Source of the DNA: Mariluticola halotolerans
Lineage (GTDB): Bacteria; Pseudomonadota; Alphaproteobacteria; Rhizobiales; Devosiaceae
Length of the DNA stretch: 64,000 nt
Assembly (NCBI RefSeq): GCF_021611515.1
Contig: NZ_CP090960.1
Location: 1,612,001-1,676,000 of the forward strand
Direction: 5' to 3'
The notes beneath the pieces were generated by a model. That model saw only the letters and a list, made by a program, of their open reading frames with translations, made no database searches and was not told the origin of the DNA. Both the position numbers and the translations under genes were made by a program. Positions 28,759 through 41,029 of this stretch are shown here, piece after piece (positions within the stretch are counted from its first letter, which is position 1; every line of letters begins with the position of its first letter).

Positions 28759-30021
28759 TCAGGTGCGGGCCCGCTCACGCGCGCCCTGGGCGCGGACGGG
28801 CTGCCCCACTGACATGTTCGCCGGCACAGGTCCCGGCATCGAGATGTGATTGCCTTGCACGAAACGCACACCGTCTTCAAGCAAAGACAATATCTGCTGT
28901 TCGCTGTGTACGTCTGTCATGATGAGATCAATGCCGTAGCGATTGATATAGGCGGCGACATCCGAGCTATGGAAATCGGTGAAGGTTTCCGGCTGGTTGA
29001 TGAAACGGGTCGCATCGGCGCGCACAGAGGTGACGCCCGCCTCTTCCATCTCGGCAAAATTCATGCGCAGCGTTTTCATGTCGATGACAGAGACGCCGGC
29101 CCCCTTCTCGACCAGCATGGCGAGGGCGTGCTTTTCCATGGCGTTCAGCCCGCTCCATTGCCGTTCCTTGATCGCGAAACTGATATCCTTGGCCATGGCC
29201 CGGCTGCCATCCAGCCGGGTGACCGCCCGTTCCACCGCATCGGGATCGGCAAGGGTTGCGCGTGACAAGGGCGCGAAAATTGCAATCGGCTCACCGGCGG
29301 CGCGGGCCTGACGGGCCAGATAAACCGCCTTCTCCCAGGCCATCTGCTCGATTTTCTGAATCAGCGCATCGCCGCCCCGGCGCGGTGTGAAATCGCAGGC
29401 ATCGGTATATTCGCCGTTCTCCAGCTGGATGCGGGGCAGCAAATCATAGCCATTGGTGCGGCGCTGCGGCAGGGTGACGATCGGCTGGACGTGGAAGACC
29501 AGACGTTCATCCTGCAATGCCCGCTCAACGGCGTCGGCAGTCAGCTGCACTTCAGGTGTCAGCGCTGCCTTGCCCGAAGGTTCGTCGAAAAACCTGTCAT
29601 CCTCGTCGGGCACGCTGGTTTGGGGCTTTTCCATGCGGGCTGCAAGATCGATATGACCCTGCTCGAGATCTGCCACCGCCTCGGCGACCTGTTGCACCAC
29701 CGTGCCGATGACGGACACATCTGCTTCCAGCGCTTCAAGGCGCTGACCGGCTTCGACATTGGCCATTTCATTAATGCGCTGGCTGAGCACCTGCCCGGCC
29801 TGTGCATCTGTGGAGAGCAGGCGCGACAAATCCTCGATCCCGCGTTCAAGGCGGGATTCGGCCCGGCGGCGCAGGGTGCGTTCAAGCATGACGATAGCGA
29901 GGGCGACGCCGACCAGCCCGGTCAGGGTCGCCTCTATCGGCGTAAACATCAGCCCAAAATAGGCAGTGGCCGCAATGGCCGCGCCTGCCAGGGAAATAAA
30001 TATGTAAACCAAAGCCTGCAC
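28759..30021 (-). CDS. Membrane-anchored degenerate EAL-domain protein
   Basis: About 420 residues. Two hydrophobic helices at the N-terminus are followed by a coiled-coil-rich stretch (RLEALEADVSVIGTVVQQVA) and an EAL-like domain from about residue 165. The signature Glu-Ala-Leu is replaced: after VFHVQPIVTLPQ the place of GYEALLR reads GYDLLPRI. Other metal-binding positions also look altered, so c-di-GMP hydrolysis is unlikely; a binding or scaffold role is possible. I favour a GTG at 30021 preceded by GGAGG; a TTG at 30114 extends the frame but lacks a ribosome site. It is divergent from the sigma-54 response regulator. Confidence 0.85.
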   Translation of the reverse strand: MQALVYIFISLAGAAIAATAYFGLMFTPIEATLTGLVGVALAIVMLERTLRRRAESRLERGIEDLSRLLSTDAQAGQVLSQRINEMANVEAGQRLEALEADVSVIGTVVQQVAEAVADLEQGHIDLAARMEKPQTSVPDEDDRFFDEPSGKAALTPEVQLTADAVERALQDERLVFHVQPIVTLPQRRTNGYDLLPRIQLENGEYTDACDFTPRRGGDALIQKIEQMAWEKAVYLARQARAAGEPIAIFAPLSRATLADPDAVERAVTRLDGSRAMAKDISFAIKERQWSGLNAMEKHALAMLVEKGAGVSVIDMKTLRMNFAEMEEAGVTSVRADATRFINQPETFTDFHSSDVAAYINRYGIDLIMTDVHSEQQILSLLEDGVRFVQGNHISMPGPVPANMSVGQPVRAQGARERART

Positions 30022-30192
30022 GAGTGGCTTTCCGCCTCCGTTGACGGAATCGATTGCCCCTCTTAGCACCCCCAGCCCAATGTCAAAAGCTCGGCAAGGT
30101 TCTTCTTGTTTCAAAACGCTTTATTTACCCTGTTCATCAACAATTGAATTCAGGAACAAGCTCCAAACCCCCAGAAGAGGGAATATGCCCTG

Positions 30193-31623
<1,431 letters not shown>

Positions 31624-31639
31624 TCAAGGCCTTCTAGGT

Positions 31640-32218
31640 TCAGATTTCCCAGGTGGAACTGTAATTACGTCCGGCCAGCTTGTCGCACAATTCCTTGGCG
31701 ACCTGCATGCTCTTGTCGACACGGGTCGCAACCACGTCGTCCAGCTCGCCTTCTTCTGTCCAGTGCCGGTTATGGGCATAGACGTTGTAGGGATTGATGA
31801 TGCATTTGAAATCCAGCATCAGCGCCGTGGCGATTTCGCGGAAGGCGGTATAGCTGTGTGGCAGGCCGCCGATATTGACGAACGAGACCACCTTGTCAAA
31901 AAGCGCACCCTGCTGTGATCCGTCCGGGCTGGTGGCGCCGATATATTCAATGAACTTTTTCAGTTCCGAGCTGATGCCCCAGTTATAGACGGGGCTGCAC
32001 AGAACCAGACCATCGCTGGCCAGCACCTTCGCGTGAAGATCGTTGAAGGCCTCAGTTGCGAAGATTTCGTTATTGTCGAAATTGGGCAGGTTAAGATCAT
32101 GCAGGTCAATAAACGTGGTTTCCGCACCAAGCGCCTGCAACCGCTCTTCACACAGCAGGGCCAGACGACGGCTTCGTCCCACCTTGTTGGGAGCTGCGCA
32201 GATAATTGTGATATTCAT
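31640..32218 (-). CDS. NADPH-dependent FMN reductase-family flavoprotein
   Basis: A 192-residue flavodoxin-fold protein. The FMN phosphate loop is at the start (ICAAPNKVGRSRRLA), and LVLCSPVYNWGISSELKKFI (about residues 72-91) is the typical substrate/FMN segment, followed by VSFVNIGGLPHSY. Members reduce flavins, quinones, azo dyes or metals with NAD(P)H. The specific role is unknown. It is tail-to-tail with the sigma-54 regulator (16-base gap). Confidence 0.88.
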   Translation of the reverse strand: MNITIICAAPNKVGRSRRLALLCEERLQALGAETTFIDLHDLNLPNFDNNEIFATEAFNDLHAKVLASDGLVLCSPVYNWGISSELKKFIEYIGATSPDGSQQGALFDKVVSFVNIGGLPHSYTAFREIATALMLDFKCIINPYNVYAHNRHWTEEGELDDVVATRVDKSMQVAKELCDKLAGRNYSSTWEI

Positions 32219-32484
32219 AAATGGCCCAATCCTTTTACCAGCCCATCAGGGCCTCTACCAGTATGTCCCTCCGTTGGGGGCCGGTATCATGAGGAGACAT
32301 GGCCCTATTTATAGACACTATCGCTGATGGCAACCCCCTGCACGGCTAATGCCGGCGGATACGGCGATTTTGTCCCCAACGGCCATACTCGTGTTGCCCA
32401 TGTTTCGTCACATAAATTTGTTGGGTTGATGGAATGCCAAGACCAAAGGCCGAGAAAATTTTGCTGCGGCGAAATCCCCCCTCC
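32219..32484. other. Upstream region of groESL and the flavin reductase
   Basis: About 265 bases without a supported gene. Short frames here are shadows. The left end holds the ribosome site and presumably the promoter of the minus-strand flavin reductase; the right end leads into the groES promoter. Confidence 0.5.
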
Positions 32485-32513
32485 TTGACTCCTCGCTTCA
32501 GCATTCATATATC
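32485..32513 (+). promoter_or_regulatory. Promoter of groES-groEL
   Basis: TTGACT (32485-32490), a 17-base spacer and TATATC (32508-32513) form a good housekeeping-type promoter. Transcription would begin near 32520, directly at the CIRCE element. Confidence 0.75.
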
Positions 32514-32521
32514 CACGGCAG

Positions 32522-32554
32522 CTGTTAGCACTCCTCGTTAGTGAGTGCTAACAG
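32522..32554 (+). promoter_or_regulatory. CIRCE element (HrcA operator) of groESL
   Basis: TTAGCACTC (32525-32533), nine bases, then GAGTGCTAA (32543-32551) is the exact CIRCE consensus; the pairing extends three bases further on each side. It lies just downstream of the promoter, 54 bases before groES. HrcA binding here represses the operon until heat stress; hrcA itself is not in the window. Confidence 0.97.
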
Positions 32555-32608
32555 TCCCAGTTTCACTATCCATTTGGATTTCAATTTTAGAAACGTGAAG
32601 GAGCGAAC

Positions 32609-32899
32609 ATGAGCTTCCGTCCCCTGCATGATCGCGTCGTTGTTCGGCGTGTTGATAGCGAAGAGAAGACAGCTGGCGGGATCATCATCCCCGACACCGC
32701 GAAAGAAAAGCCCTCTGAAGGCGTTATCGTCTCTGTTGGCCCTGGTGCCCGTGACGATGCCGGCAAGCACATTGCCCCCGACGTCAAGGCTGGTGATCGC
32801 GTGCTGTTCGGCAAATGGTCCGGCACCGAAGTCAAGGTTGGCGGTGAAGACCTGCTGATCATGAAAGAAAGCGACATCATGGGCGTGATCGAGGCGTAA
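32609..32899 (+). CDS. groES: Co-chaperonin GroES
   Basis: The 10-kDa lid of the GroEL folding chamber, a heptamer in the cytosol. The 96-residue protein has the family start [20 protein letters not shown], the mobile loop [13 protein letters not shown] and the end [23 protein letters not shown] site precedes the ATG. Promoter and CIRCE element lie upstream; groEL follows after 43 bases. Confidence 0.99.
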   Translation: MSFRPLHDRVVVRRVDSEEKTAGGIIIPDTAKEKPSEGVIVSVGPGARDDAGKHIAPDVKAGDRVLFGKWSGTEVKVGGEDLLIMKESDIMGVIEA

Positions 32900-32924
32900 A
32901 ACCTCTCACCCTCCGTTAACTTAA

Positions 32925-34592
<1,668 letters not shown>

Positions 34593-34652
34593 GCTCAACC
34601 CCTTACGTCTACCAGGTTTCGTTCCGTTACTTCCCAGTCACGGACGAACAGG

Positions 34653-34684
34653 AAAAGCGCCGGTGGCAACACCGGCGCTTTTTT
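34653..34684 (+). terminator. Intrinsic terminator of groESL
   Basis: A perfect 13-base stem (34653-34665 with 34670-34682) closes a GCAA tetraloop and runs into six T residues. The matching A-run at the start means it can also serve the minus-strand TSUP gene. Confidence 0.95.
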
Positions 34685-34717
34685 ATGCAGTAACCAGTTA
34701 TTCCCGAAATGCCCGGC

Positions 34718-35467
34718 TCAGGCGGTCCACAACAGCCTTGCGGCCAAAATGACCGAGATCACCACGACCAGCGGCTTGATCAGCCTTGCGCCAAAGCGGA
34801 TGCCGGTCAGGGCGCCGAGATAACCGCCGATCACCTGCCCTGCCGCCATGACGATCGCGACAGGCCAGAGCACATCGCCCGCCGGAATGAACAGGGCGAG
34901 CGCTGCCAGATTCGAGATGAAATTGAGCACTTTGGTGTGCCCCGCCGCCCGTGTGATGCCCAGGCCGAACAGGGTGACGAAGGCAATGGTGAAGAACGAG
35001 CCGGTGCCGGGCCCGAAAATGCCGTCGTAAAAGCCGATGCCGAAACCAAAGAGGGGCACGAACAAGCCGAATTGCAGCCGCGCGGCGCGGCTTTCATCGG
35101 TGATTTTCGGGGCGAGCAGAAAATAGAGCGCGATGCCGATCAGGGCGAAGGGCACGACCACTTTGAGCGTGGAGGTGTCGATGCTTTTGACCGCGACTGC
35201 GCCCAGATAGGAACCGATGAAGGTGGCGATCATGGCCGGGATCATCGGCGTCAGGGCCACAAGGCCCCGCCGCCAGAAGGTCAGTGCCGCAATGCCGGTG
35301 CCAATGGCACCTTGCATCTTGTTGGTGGCGAGCGCTGCGACCGGCGGCACGCCGACCGAGAGAAGCGCCGGCAGGGCGATCAAGCCACCGCCCCCGGCAA
35401 TCGCATCGATAAAGCCGGCGAGTGCGCCAACACCCCCCAGCAGTATCAGCGTCAAAATGTCGGGCAA
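34718..35467 (-). CDS. TSUP (TauE/SafE) family membrane exporter
   Basis: A 249-residue protein with seven to eight membrane helices. The repeat motif GGVGALAGFIDAIAGGGGLI at the start and the internal GIGFYDGIFGPGTGSFFTIA are typical of the family that transports sulfite, sulfoacetate or related anions. Its start is two bases from the hisG stop, so it is the last gene of the hisS-hisZ-hisG operon, although no link to histidine is known. Substrate unknown. Confidence 0.92.
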   Translation of the reverse strand: MPDILTLILLGGVGALAGFIDAIAGGGGLIALPALLSVGVPPVAALATNKMQGAIGTGIAALTFWRRGLVALTPMIPAMIATFIGSYLGAVAVKSIDTSTLKVVVPFALIGIALYFLLAPKITDESRAARLQFGLFVPLFGFGIGFYDGIFGPGTGSFFTIAFVTLFGLGITRAAGHTKVLNFISNLAALALFIPAGDVLWPVAIVMAAGQVIGGYLGALTGIRFGARLIKPLVVVISVILAARLLWTA

Positions 35468-35469
35468 GA

Positions 35470-36180
35470 TCAGCCCTCGTTCGCGACGACGCCGATGGCG
35501 TCAAGCAATTGCGACAGCACCAGGCGCTGGGCCGGGGACCATTGCGATCCGCGCGACACGATCAAATGGGCCGAACTTTTCAAAATTGTGCCATCCACCA
35601 GAATGCGCAGCCCGTTGGCCTTAAGGGTCGAGCCGGTCGAGGTGATATCGACAATCAGGTCTGCAGCGCCCGAGGCGGGAGCGGCTTCCGTCGCGCCGAC
35701 GCTTTCGACAATGCGGTATTCGGCAATGCCGTGCTCGGCGAAATAGCGTCGGGTCAGATTGACATATTTGGTGGCCACCCGCAGGTAGCGGCCATGCCGG
35801 GCGCGGAAATCCGAGGCGACATCGGAGAGGTCGCGCATATGGGTGACATCGATCCAGGCGTCGGGGATGGCAACCACCACATCGGCTTCGCCAAAGCCCA
35901 GATCGCAGGCCAGCACCACGCTTTCGGGGCCGTTTTCAGCCGTTTCGTGGATCAGATCGACGCCGGTAATGCCCAGGTCCACCGTGCCGCGCACCAGCTC
36001 GCGGGCGATTTCCCCCGCCGGCATGAAGCGCACGGACACCTCGTCAATGCCCTCAAGCGCGCCCGCATAGGAGCGCGCGCCGCCCGGCCGGGTGATCGAG
36101 AGGCCCGCCTCGGCAAATACCGCGCGGGAGAGTTCTTCCAGACGCCCTTTTGAGGGCACAGCGAGAATGACGTCTCTCAT
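35470..36180 (-). CDS. hisG: ATP phosphoribosyltransferase catalytic subunit, short form
   Basis: First enzyme of histidine synthesis, joining ATP and PRPP. The ATG at 36180 overlaps the hisZ stop (ATGA), giving 236 residues; the longer frame to 36222 is out of place. Motifs are VILAVPSKGRLEEL at the start, DLGITGVDLIHE (near residue 70) and the PRPP loop LIVDITSTGSTLKANGL (near residue 172). It lacks the C-terminal ACT-like regulatory domain of long HisG, so it needs HisZ, which is encoded just upstream. Confidence 0.97.
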   Translation of the reverse strand: MRDVILAVPSKGRLEELSRAVFAEAGLSITRPGGARSYAGALEGIDEVSVRFMPAGEIARELVRGTVDLGITGVDLIHETAENGPESVVLACDLGFGEADVVVAIPDAWIDVTHMRDLSDVASDFRARHGRYLRVATKYVNLTRRYFAEHGIAEYRIVESVGATEAAPASGAADLIVDITSTGSTLKANGLRILVDGTILKSSAHLIVSRGSQWSPAQRLVLSQLLDAIGVVANEG

Positions 36181-37256
36181 AGCCGTGTCTCCGCTTCCAG
36201 CCGGTCGACCCAGACCGCGCAACCGGACGCGGTGATGCGGCGCGATGCGCCCAGCCGTTCAAGCATGCGGTCATATTCGCCGCCCGAAACGAGCGTGCCG
36301 TTATGGCCCTTCATCTCGAAAACGATGCCGGTGTAATAATCGAGCCTTGGGCTGAACCCGCCCTCAAAGCTGATTTCGCCGACATTTTCCGCCGCTTCCA
36401 GCGTTTCAAAATGCGTCATCAGCCGCGCCAGCGGCTCTGAAATATCAATGCCCTGATCTTCGGCGAGGCCTTCAATGGAGATCAGCGCCGTGCGCGCATC
36501 AGCGGCGACCGAGAGATAATTTTGCAAAAGCGTAATCGTCTCCGAGGGCACGCGGGCGGCGGCCAGGGCCTGCTTTTCATAATAACGTTCGGCGATTTCT
36601 TCAGGCGAACGGCTGCCGGTCAGGCTCAGTCCGGCATTGACCATCTGGTCGGCAACCACGCCAAGCAGTTCCTCGCGCTTCCAGGGCAAAGACCCCGCGG
36701 TTGCGCTGTGCGGATCGGCGAGACGATCGAGCAGGCGCGCCATGGCTTCGGGATGGCCGAAACGGTGCCGAATGCGGCTGCGCCAGACATCGGGCATGTC
36801 GGCAGCGGCGAGCAGCGCTTCGAACAGGGCAACCGATCCGAGGCGGACGCTTGGCCTGATGCCATAGGTATCGAGCGCGGAAAGCGCGAAAGCCAGCACA
36901 CGGTCCAGCGCGGCATCGGGGTCTTTTTGCGCGAACAGTTCCAGCCCGGCCTGATCGAACTCGGTGGGGCCGCTCACGCGCTGGCGAAAGATGGGACCGA
37001 GATAGCCGAATGCTTCAGGCAGGCCCGCACTCTCGCTTTCGAGATAGGCGGTGGTGATGGGCAGGGTGAAATCGGGCCGGAGGCAATATTCGATACCATC
37101 GCTGCCATTGGTCAGCAGCAGGCGGCGGCCAAAATCCTCGCCCGCGAGATCAAAATAGGGATTGGCGGGCAATAGGATGGGCGGGTTCACCGCGGTGATC
37201 CCCTGCCCGTTCGTCAATGCTGCCAGCGCTGCGCGCCGTGTTGCCGCGTCGCTCAT
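36177..37256 (-). CDS. hisZ: ATP phosphoribosyltransferase regulatory subunit HisZ
   Basis: A class II histidyl-tRNA synthetase-like protein that forms a complex with short HisG and carries the histidine feedback site. The ATG at 37256 overlaps the hisS stop, giving 359 residues. Motif 2-like [20 protein letters not shown] (near residue 80-100) and the end region [17 protein letters not shown] are seen. The catalytic synthetase residues are not conserved. Four-base overlaps on both sides couple it to hisS and hisG. Confidence 0.95.
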   Translation of the reverse strand: MSDAATRRAALAALTNGQGITAVNPPILLPANPYFDLAGEDFGRRLLLTNGSDGIEYCLRPDFTLPITTAYLESESAGLPEAFGYLGPIFRQRVSGPTEFDQAGLELFAQKDPDAALDRVLAFALSALDTYGIRPSVRLGSVALFEALLAAADMPDVWRSRIRHRFGHPEAMARLLDRLADPHSATAGSLPWKREELLGVVADQMVNAGLSLTGSRSPEEIAERYYEKQALAAARVPSETITLLQNYLSVAADARTALISIEGLAEDQGIDISEPLARLMTHFETLEAAENVGEISFEGGFSPRLDYYTGIVFEMKGHNGTLVSGGEYDRMLERLGASRRITASGCAVWVDRLEAETRL

Positions 37257-38794
37257 TTTCGTTTTGCATCCAGCCAGGCTTTGACCGCCGGCAATGCGGC
37301 AATCTTTTCCACCAGTTCGCTGCGGTCGCATTCGAACTGGCCGGGCCGTTCGGCCTTCCATTGCTCATTGTCGGTGATTTCGGCGGACATTTCCTTGCCG
37401 ACAATCAAATCCTTGATCTGCACCTTGCCCGCCTCACGCTCCTGCGACCCTTCAATGACCACGGCGGGCGCGTTGCGCTGATCGGCATAGGCAAACTGCT
37501 TGCCGACATTCTTGGGATTGCCAAGGAACATTTCGGCCCGGATACCGGCGGCACGCAATTCGGCGACCATTTTCTGGTAGCCGGGTTTCTGGTCCTTATC
37601 CATCACGCAAACGACAACCGGGCCAACGGGCTGTTCGGCCCCGACATTGCCGGTCAGCTTGAGGGCATGGGCCAGCCGTGACACGCCAATGGAAAAGCCG
37701 GTTGCGGGCACAGGCTGCTTGCGGAAACGCGACACCAGCCCGTCATAACGGCCACCGCCGCCGACGGAACCGAAGACGACTTCCTGGCCTTTTTCGTTGG
37801 TCACGGGGAAGGTCAGTTCAATTTCAAAAACCGGGCCGGTGTAATATTCAAGGCCACGGACGACGGAGGGGTCTAATATTATCCGCCCTGAATAGCCGGA
37901 CGCAGCAAATGTTTTGGCCATCGAAATTAGCTCATCTATTCCCTGAGCGCCGATTTGCGAGTCGCCAACTACCGTTTTGAAAGATGTAGCCGCGTTCTCG
38001 AACAAGGCGTCGCTTTTGCTTTGGCTGTTTATATAGGCCTGACCGAGACCTTTGATGTTGTGCCCTTCAACCAAATATCCGATGACCGTATTAACTTGAT
38101 CGTTGTTCAGTTTCGCTCCCTTGGTAAAATCACCGCTCTCATCCTTACGGCCTTCGCCGAGCAACAACTTCACACCTTCAAAGCCAAACTTGTCGAGCTT
38201 GTCGATGGCGCGCAGCACTGCCAGCTTCTGGCCCTCGTCTGTCACCCCGGCGCTTTCCAGCACCCCGTCCAGCACCTTGCGGTTATTGACCCGGACGACA
38301 TATTTGCCTTCAAGCCCCAGCGCATCCATGGTGTCGGCCATCATCATGCACATTTCGGCGTCCGCCTCGGGTCCGGCGGCCCCGACCGTATCGGCATCGA
38401 ACTGCATGAACTGGCGGAACCGCCCCGGCCCCGGCTTTTCATTGCGGAACACATAGCCCTGGCGATAGGTGCGGTAGGGTTTGGGCAGGGTTTCGAAATT
38501 TTCGGCGAAATGACGGGCGAGCGGCGCGGTCAAATCATAGCGCAGGCTCATCCATTGCTCGTCATCATCCTGCAGCGAGAACACACCGGCATTGGGCCGG
38601 TCCGTATCGGGCAGGAACTTGCCGAGCGTATCGGTATATTCAAAAAATGGTGTCTCGACGGGGTCAAAGCCGTAGCGCTCATAAACCTCGCGGATTTTGG
38701 CGATCATTGTGTTGGTTGTGGCCACGTCTGTGGCGGTGCGATCTTCAAACCCGCGTGGCAGGCGCGGGGCGATCAGCGCATTTTTCTTGGACAT
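37253..38794 (-). CDS. hisS: Histidyl-tRNA synthetase
   Basis: Class II synthetase charging tRNA-His. I use the ATG at 38794 ([19 protein letters not shown]), after an AGGTAAG site; the open frame extends to 38917. The 513 residues include motif 2 ([20 protein letters not shown]), the histidine motif [14 protein letters not shown] and motif 3 (YDGLVSRF near SVGGGGRYD). It has an insertion compared with the 420-residue bacterial type, as in other alphaproteobacteria, whose tRNA-His lacks G-1. The tRNA-His gene is at 42.9 kb. Confidence 0.97.
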   Translation of the reverse strand: MSKKNALIAPRLPRGFEDRTATDVATTNTMIAKIREVYERYGFDPVETPFFEYTDTLGKFLPDTDRPNAGVFSLQDDDEQWMSLRYDLTAPLARHFAENFETLPKPYRTYRQGYVFRNEKPGPGRFRQFMQFDADTVGAAGPEADAEMCMMMADTMDALGLEGKYVVRVNNRKVLDGVLESAGVTDEGQKLAVLRAIDKLDKFGFEGVKLLLGEGRKDESGDFTKGAKLNNDQVNTVIGYLVEGHNIKGLGQAYINSQSKSDALFENAATSFKTVVGDSQIGAQGIDELISMAKTFAASGYSGRIILDPSVVRGLEYYTGPVFEIELTFPVTNEKGQEVVFGSVGGGGRYDGLVSRFRKQPVPATGFSIGVSRLAHALKLTGNVGAEQPVGPVVVCVMDKDQKPGYQKMVAELRAAGIRAEMFLGNPKNVGKQFAYADQRNAPAVVIEGSQEREAGKVQIKDLIVGKEMSAEITDNEQWKAERPGQFECDRSELVEKIAALPAVKAWLDAKRK

Positions 38795-38926
38795 GGGTCT
38801 TACCTGAAACCTGAGGGGCACAAATTGCCCCGAAACTCGCGCCGTTCCTAGCGGATTGAGCGGTTTGGGGCAAGGCATGGTGCAAGCCCGCCCGCAAGGG
38901 GCGCGGCTTGCACGCATGCGCTTGTT

Positions 38927-39148
38927 CTACCACCGCATAAGGTCCCAGGCATTCAGACGCTCAGGCTTGAGCGGCAGGCCGACATCCTTGCGCAGGCTGT
39001 TGGGCAGGTGTTCGGGTATCCGCTGGGCCCGGCGACGCCGATAGGCACGCACACGTGCCATCACCCAGCGGGCGAAACGGGGCAGAATCCTGAATATATA
39101 TAGCGTGCGGGCGCGCCGGGGGCGGCCCTCAAATGGTTGAATCGACAT
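38927..39148 (-). CDS. Small DUF1127-like basic protein
   Basis: A 73-residue, strongly basic protein: an Arg-rich N-terminal helix (ARWVMARVRAYRRRRAQRIP) followed by LPNSLRKDVGLPLKPERL, which resembles the DUF1127 core (L-x-D-x-x-L-x-D-I-G-L). The match is weaker than for the pair at 5.3-5.8 kb. It stands alone, 133 bases upstream of hisS on the same strand. Confidence 0.7.
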   Translation of the reverse strand: MSIQPFEGRPRRARTLYIFRILPRFARWVMARVRAYRRRRAQRIPEHLPNSLRKDVGLPLKPERLNAWDLMRW

Positions 39149-39505
39149 AGCTATCCTGCGTTCACGCGTCAGCGCAAACCGGCTCCTGATTGAAAGCTGT
39201 GATGATCAGACGAACGCCAGACGGCATTGTGCCGTTGGGTCAGGCTGTCATTGAGTTATGTTTTTTGGAAAAGTGTCCGGCACGGGAGAAAACCCGGCGA
39301 CAGAGTCATCGTTAGGATCGATGGACCCGTTTGCCGCTATTCCCGTTACGCGGGGTAACAACACAATACATCATGTAGAGTCTCCCTTGTTGCGTGTAAT
39401 CACGGGGGTTGAACAGACCCGTGTCTCATAGACCTGTGCGGGAACAGAGACAAGCACAGATGTGGCAGGTTGACGCAGGCTGCCGGCAAGTGTTGCAAGT
39501 TTACA
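39149..39505. other. Gap between a DUF1127-like gene and tag
   Basis: No supported gene. It holds a copy of the CCCGTTTGCCGCTATTCCC element at 39326-39344, otherwise found at the ribF end, and a short GC-rich inverted repeat near 39340-39360. The promoter of the DUF1127-like gene should lie in the left part but is not clear. Confidence 0.5.
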
Positions 39506-40102
39506 TCAGCCTGGTCGAACAAAGCCCTGCCGCAGCGTTTCCACCTCATGCCGGCAAAAGCAGTGTTCGGTATGGTCATTGACCAGCCCCATGGCCTGCA
39601 TGAAGGCATAGGCCGTGGTGGGCCCGACAAAGGACCATCCCCGCTTTTTCAGATCGGCCGAGAGGGCGCGGGACGCATCGGTCTGGGCCAGGGTTTTCAG
39701 CACATCGGCGGTGAACACATCCGGCCTGTCGACCTCTTTGGGCTCAAAGCGCCAGAAATAGGCGGCGAGCGAGCCGAACTCGTCGCGCAGTTCAATGGCG
39801 CGGGCGGCATTGTTGATGGTGGAGGCAATCTTGCCGCGATGCCGGATAATGCCGGTATCGGTCAAAAGCCGCTCGATATCGGCTTCTGTGAAACGCGCAA
39901 CACGCTCGAAATCAAAGCCCGCAAACACTTCGCGAAAGCGTTCCCGCTTTTTCAGAATCGTGAACCAGCTGAGCCCGGACTGAAAACCTTCCAGACAGAT
40001 TTTCTCGAACAGCCGAAAATCCCCGGTAACGGGGCGTCCCCATTCCTGATCGTGATAAGCCTGATAAAGAGGATCTTCGCCCGCCCAGAAACACCGTTCC
40101 AC
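39506..40102 (-). CDS. tag: DNA-3-methyladenine glycosylase I
   Basis: Base-excision repair enzyme removing 3-methyladenine from alkylated DNA. The 198-residue protein starts (GTG) MERCFWAGEDPLYQAYHDQEWG, with Cys4 and His17 of the zinc site, and ends with the matching His and Cys in NDHTEHCFCRHE. The helix-hairpin-helix and the binding-pocket segment FQSGLSWFTILKKRERFREVF (Glu and Trp) are visible. A GAGAAG-like ribosome site precedes the GTG. It is divergent from the L,D-transpeptidase gene. Confidence 0.96.
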   Translation of the reverse strand: MERCFWAGEDPLYQAYHDQEWGRPVTGDFRLFEKICLEGFQSGLSWFTILKKRERFREVFAGFDFERVARFTEADIERLLTDTGIIRHRGKIASTINNAARAIELRDEFGSLAAYFWRFEPKEVDRPDVFTADVLKTLAQTDASRALSADLKKRGWSFVGPTTAYAFMQAMGLVNDHTEHCFCRHEVETLRQGFVRPG

Positions 40103-40335
40103 TCTTCTCGTCCCCTATCGAATCCCAAGATCACCATTGTGCATCTTGCCATGTCAGAACCTGTCAGGACAGGTCAGGGGCGGCCGCTGTGTGTTTACCT
40201 CTTCTCAACCATGGCAGGTGGCAAAAGCTTTACCATGCCCCTTCACGTAATCTTGGCCAATATGCGTAACCATAAGGGGAGTATTGCCGGTTCTTCATAA
40301 AGCACCGGCCGGGCATAAATGTAGTGAGTATTGCC

Positions 40336-40977
40336 ATGTTGCGGAAATTTCCTCGCGCCAAGCGCGCGGTCAGCGTTTTGCTGGCGGGTCTGTTGACGAT
40401 CACCCCGGCCATGGCCGCCGGCGGATTTGCAAACCAGCACCGTAAAAATATCTATTATGCGCCCCCGCCGGGGATGACCCTGACCAAGGGCACACCCACC
40501 AACGGGCTGGCGCTGCGCTCAAAATACGGGGTCAATCCACAATTGCTGCGTCAGGTCGTGCGCTATAAATCAGACCAGCGCGCGGGCACAATTGTCGTGA
40601 ATACCGGGCAAAAATACCTTTATCTGGTGATGAGCAATGGTTTGGCGATGCGCTATGGCATTGGCGTTGCGCGCAGCGGCTTCGAATGGTCGGGCACACA
40701 CCGGGTCTCGGCAAAACGCGAATGGCCGAGCTGGACACCGCCGAAGGAAATGATCGCCCGGCAGCCGGAAATTCCGCACTTCATGGAAGGTGGACCGGAC
40801 AACCCGCTGGGTGCGCGCGCGCTTTATATCGGCGCCACACTTTACCGGATTCACGGCACCAATCAGCCCTGGACCATTGGCGGCAATGTGTCGTCTGGCT
40901 GCATCAGACTGACCAATGACGACATCATTGATCTTTACGGGCGCATAAAAATTGGCGCGAAAGTGGTGGTTCTTTAG
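40336..40977 (+). CDS. L,D-transpeptidase (YkuD/ErfK family)
   Basis: Periplasmic enzyme that forms 3-3 cross-links in peptidoglycan or attaches proteins to it. I take the ATG at 40336, which begins a signal peptide (MLRKFPRAKRAVSVLLAGLL...AMAAGG); a GTG at 40324 is also possible. The YkuD domain covers about residues 75-213, with the conserved His in YRIHGTNQPWTIGG and the catalytic Cys in NVSSGCIRLTNDDI. Length 213 residues. The TadG-like gene follows 52 bases later. Confidence 0.94.
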   Translation: MLRKFPRAKRAVSVLLAGLLTITPAMAAGGFANQHRKNIYYAPPPGMTLTKGTPTNGLALRSKYGVNPQLLRQVVRYKSDQRAGTIVVNTGQKYLYLVMSNGLAMRYGIGVARSGFEWSGTHRVSAKREWPSWTPPKEMIARQPEIPHFMEGGPDNPLGARALYIGATLYRIHGTNQPWTIGGNVSSGCIRLTNDDIIDLYGRIKIGAKVVVL

Positions 40978-41029
40978 TTACTAATTTCAGGCACACTGCA
41001 CTCTTTGACGAGTTTGGGTGCTGGATATT

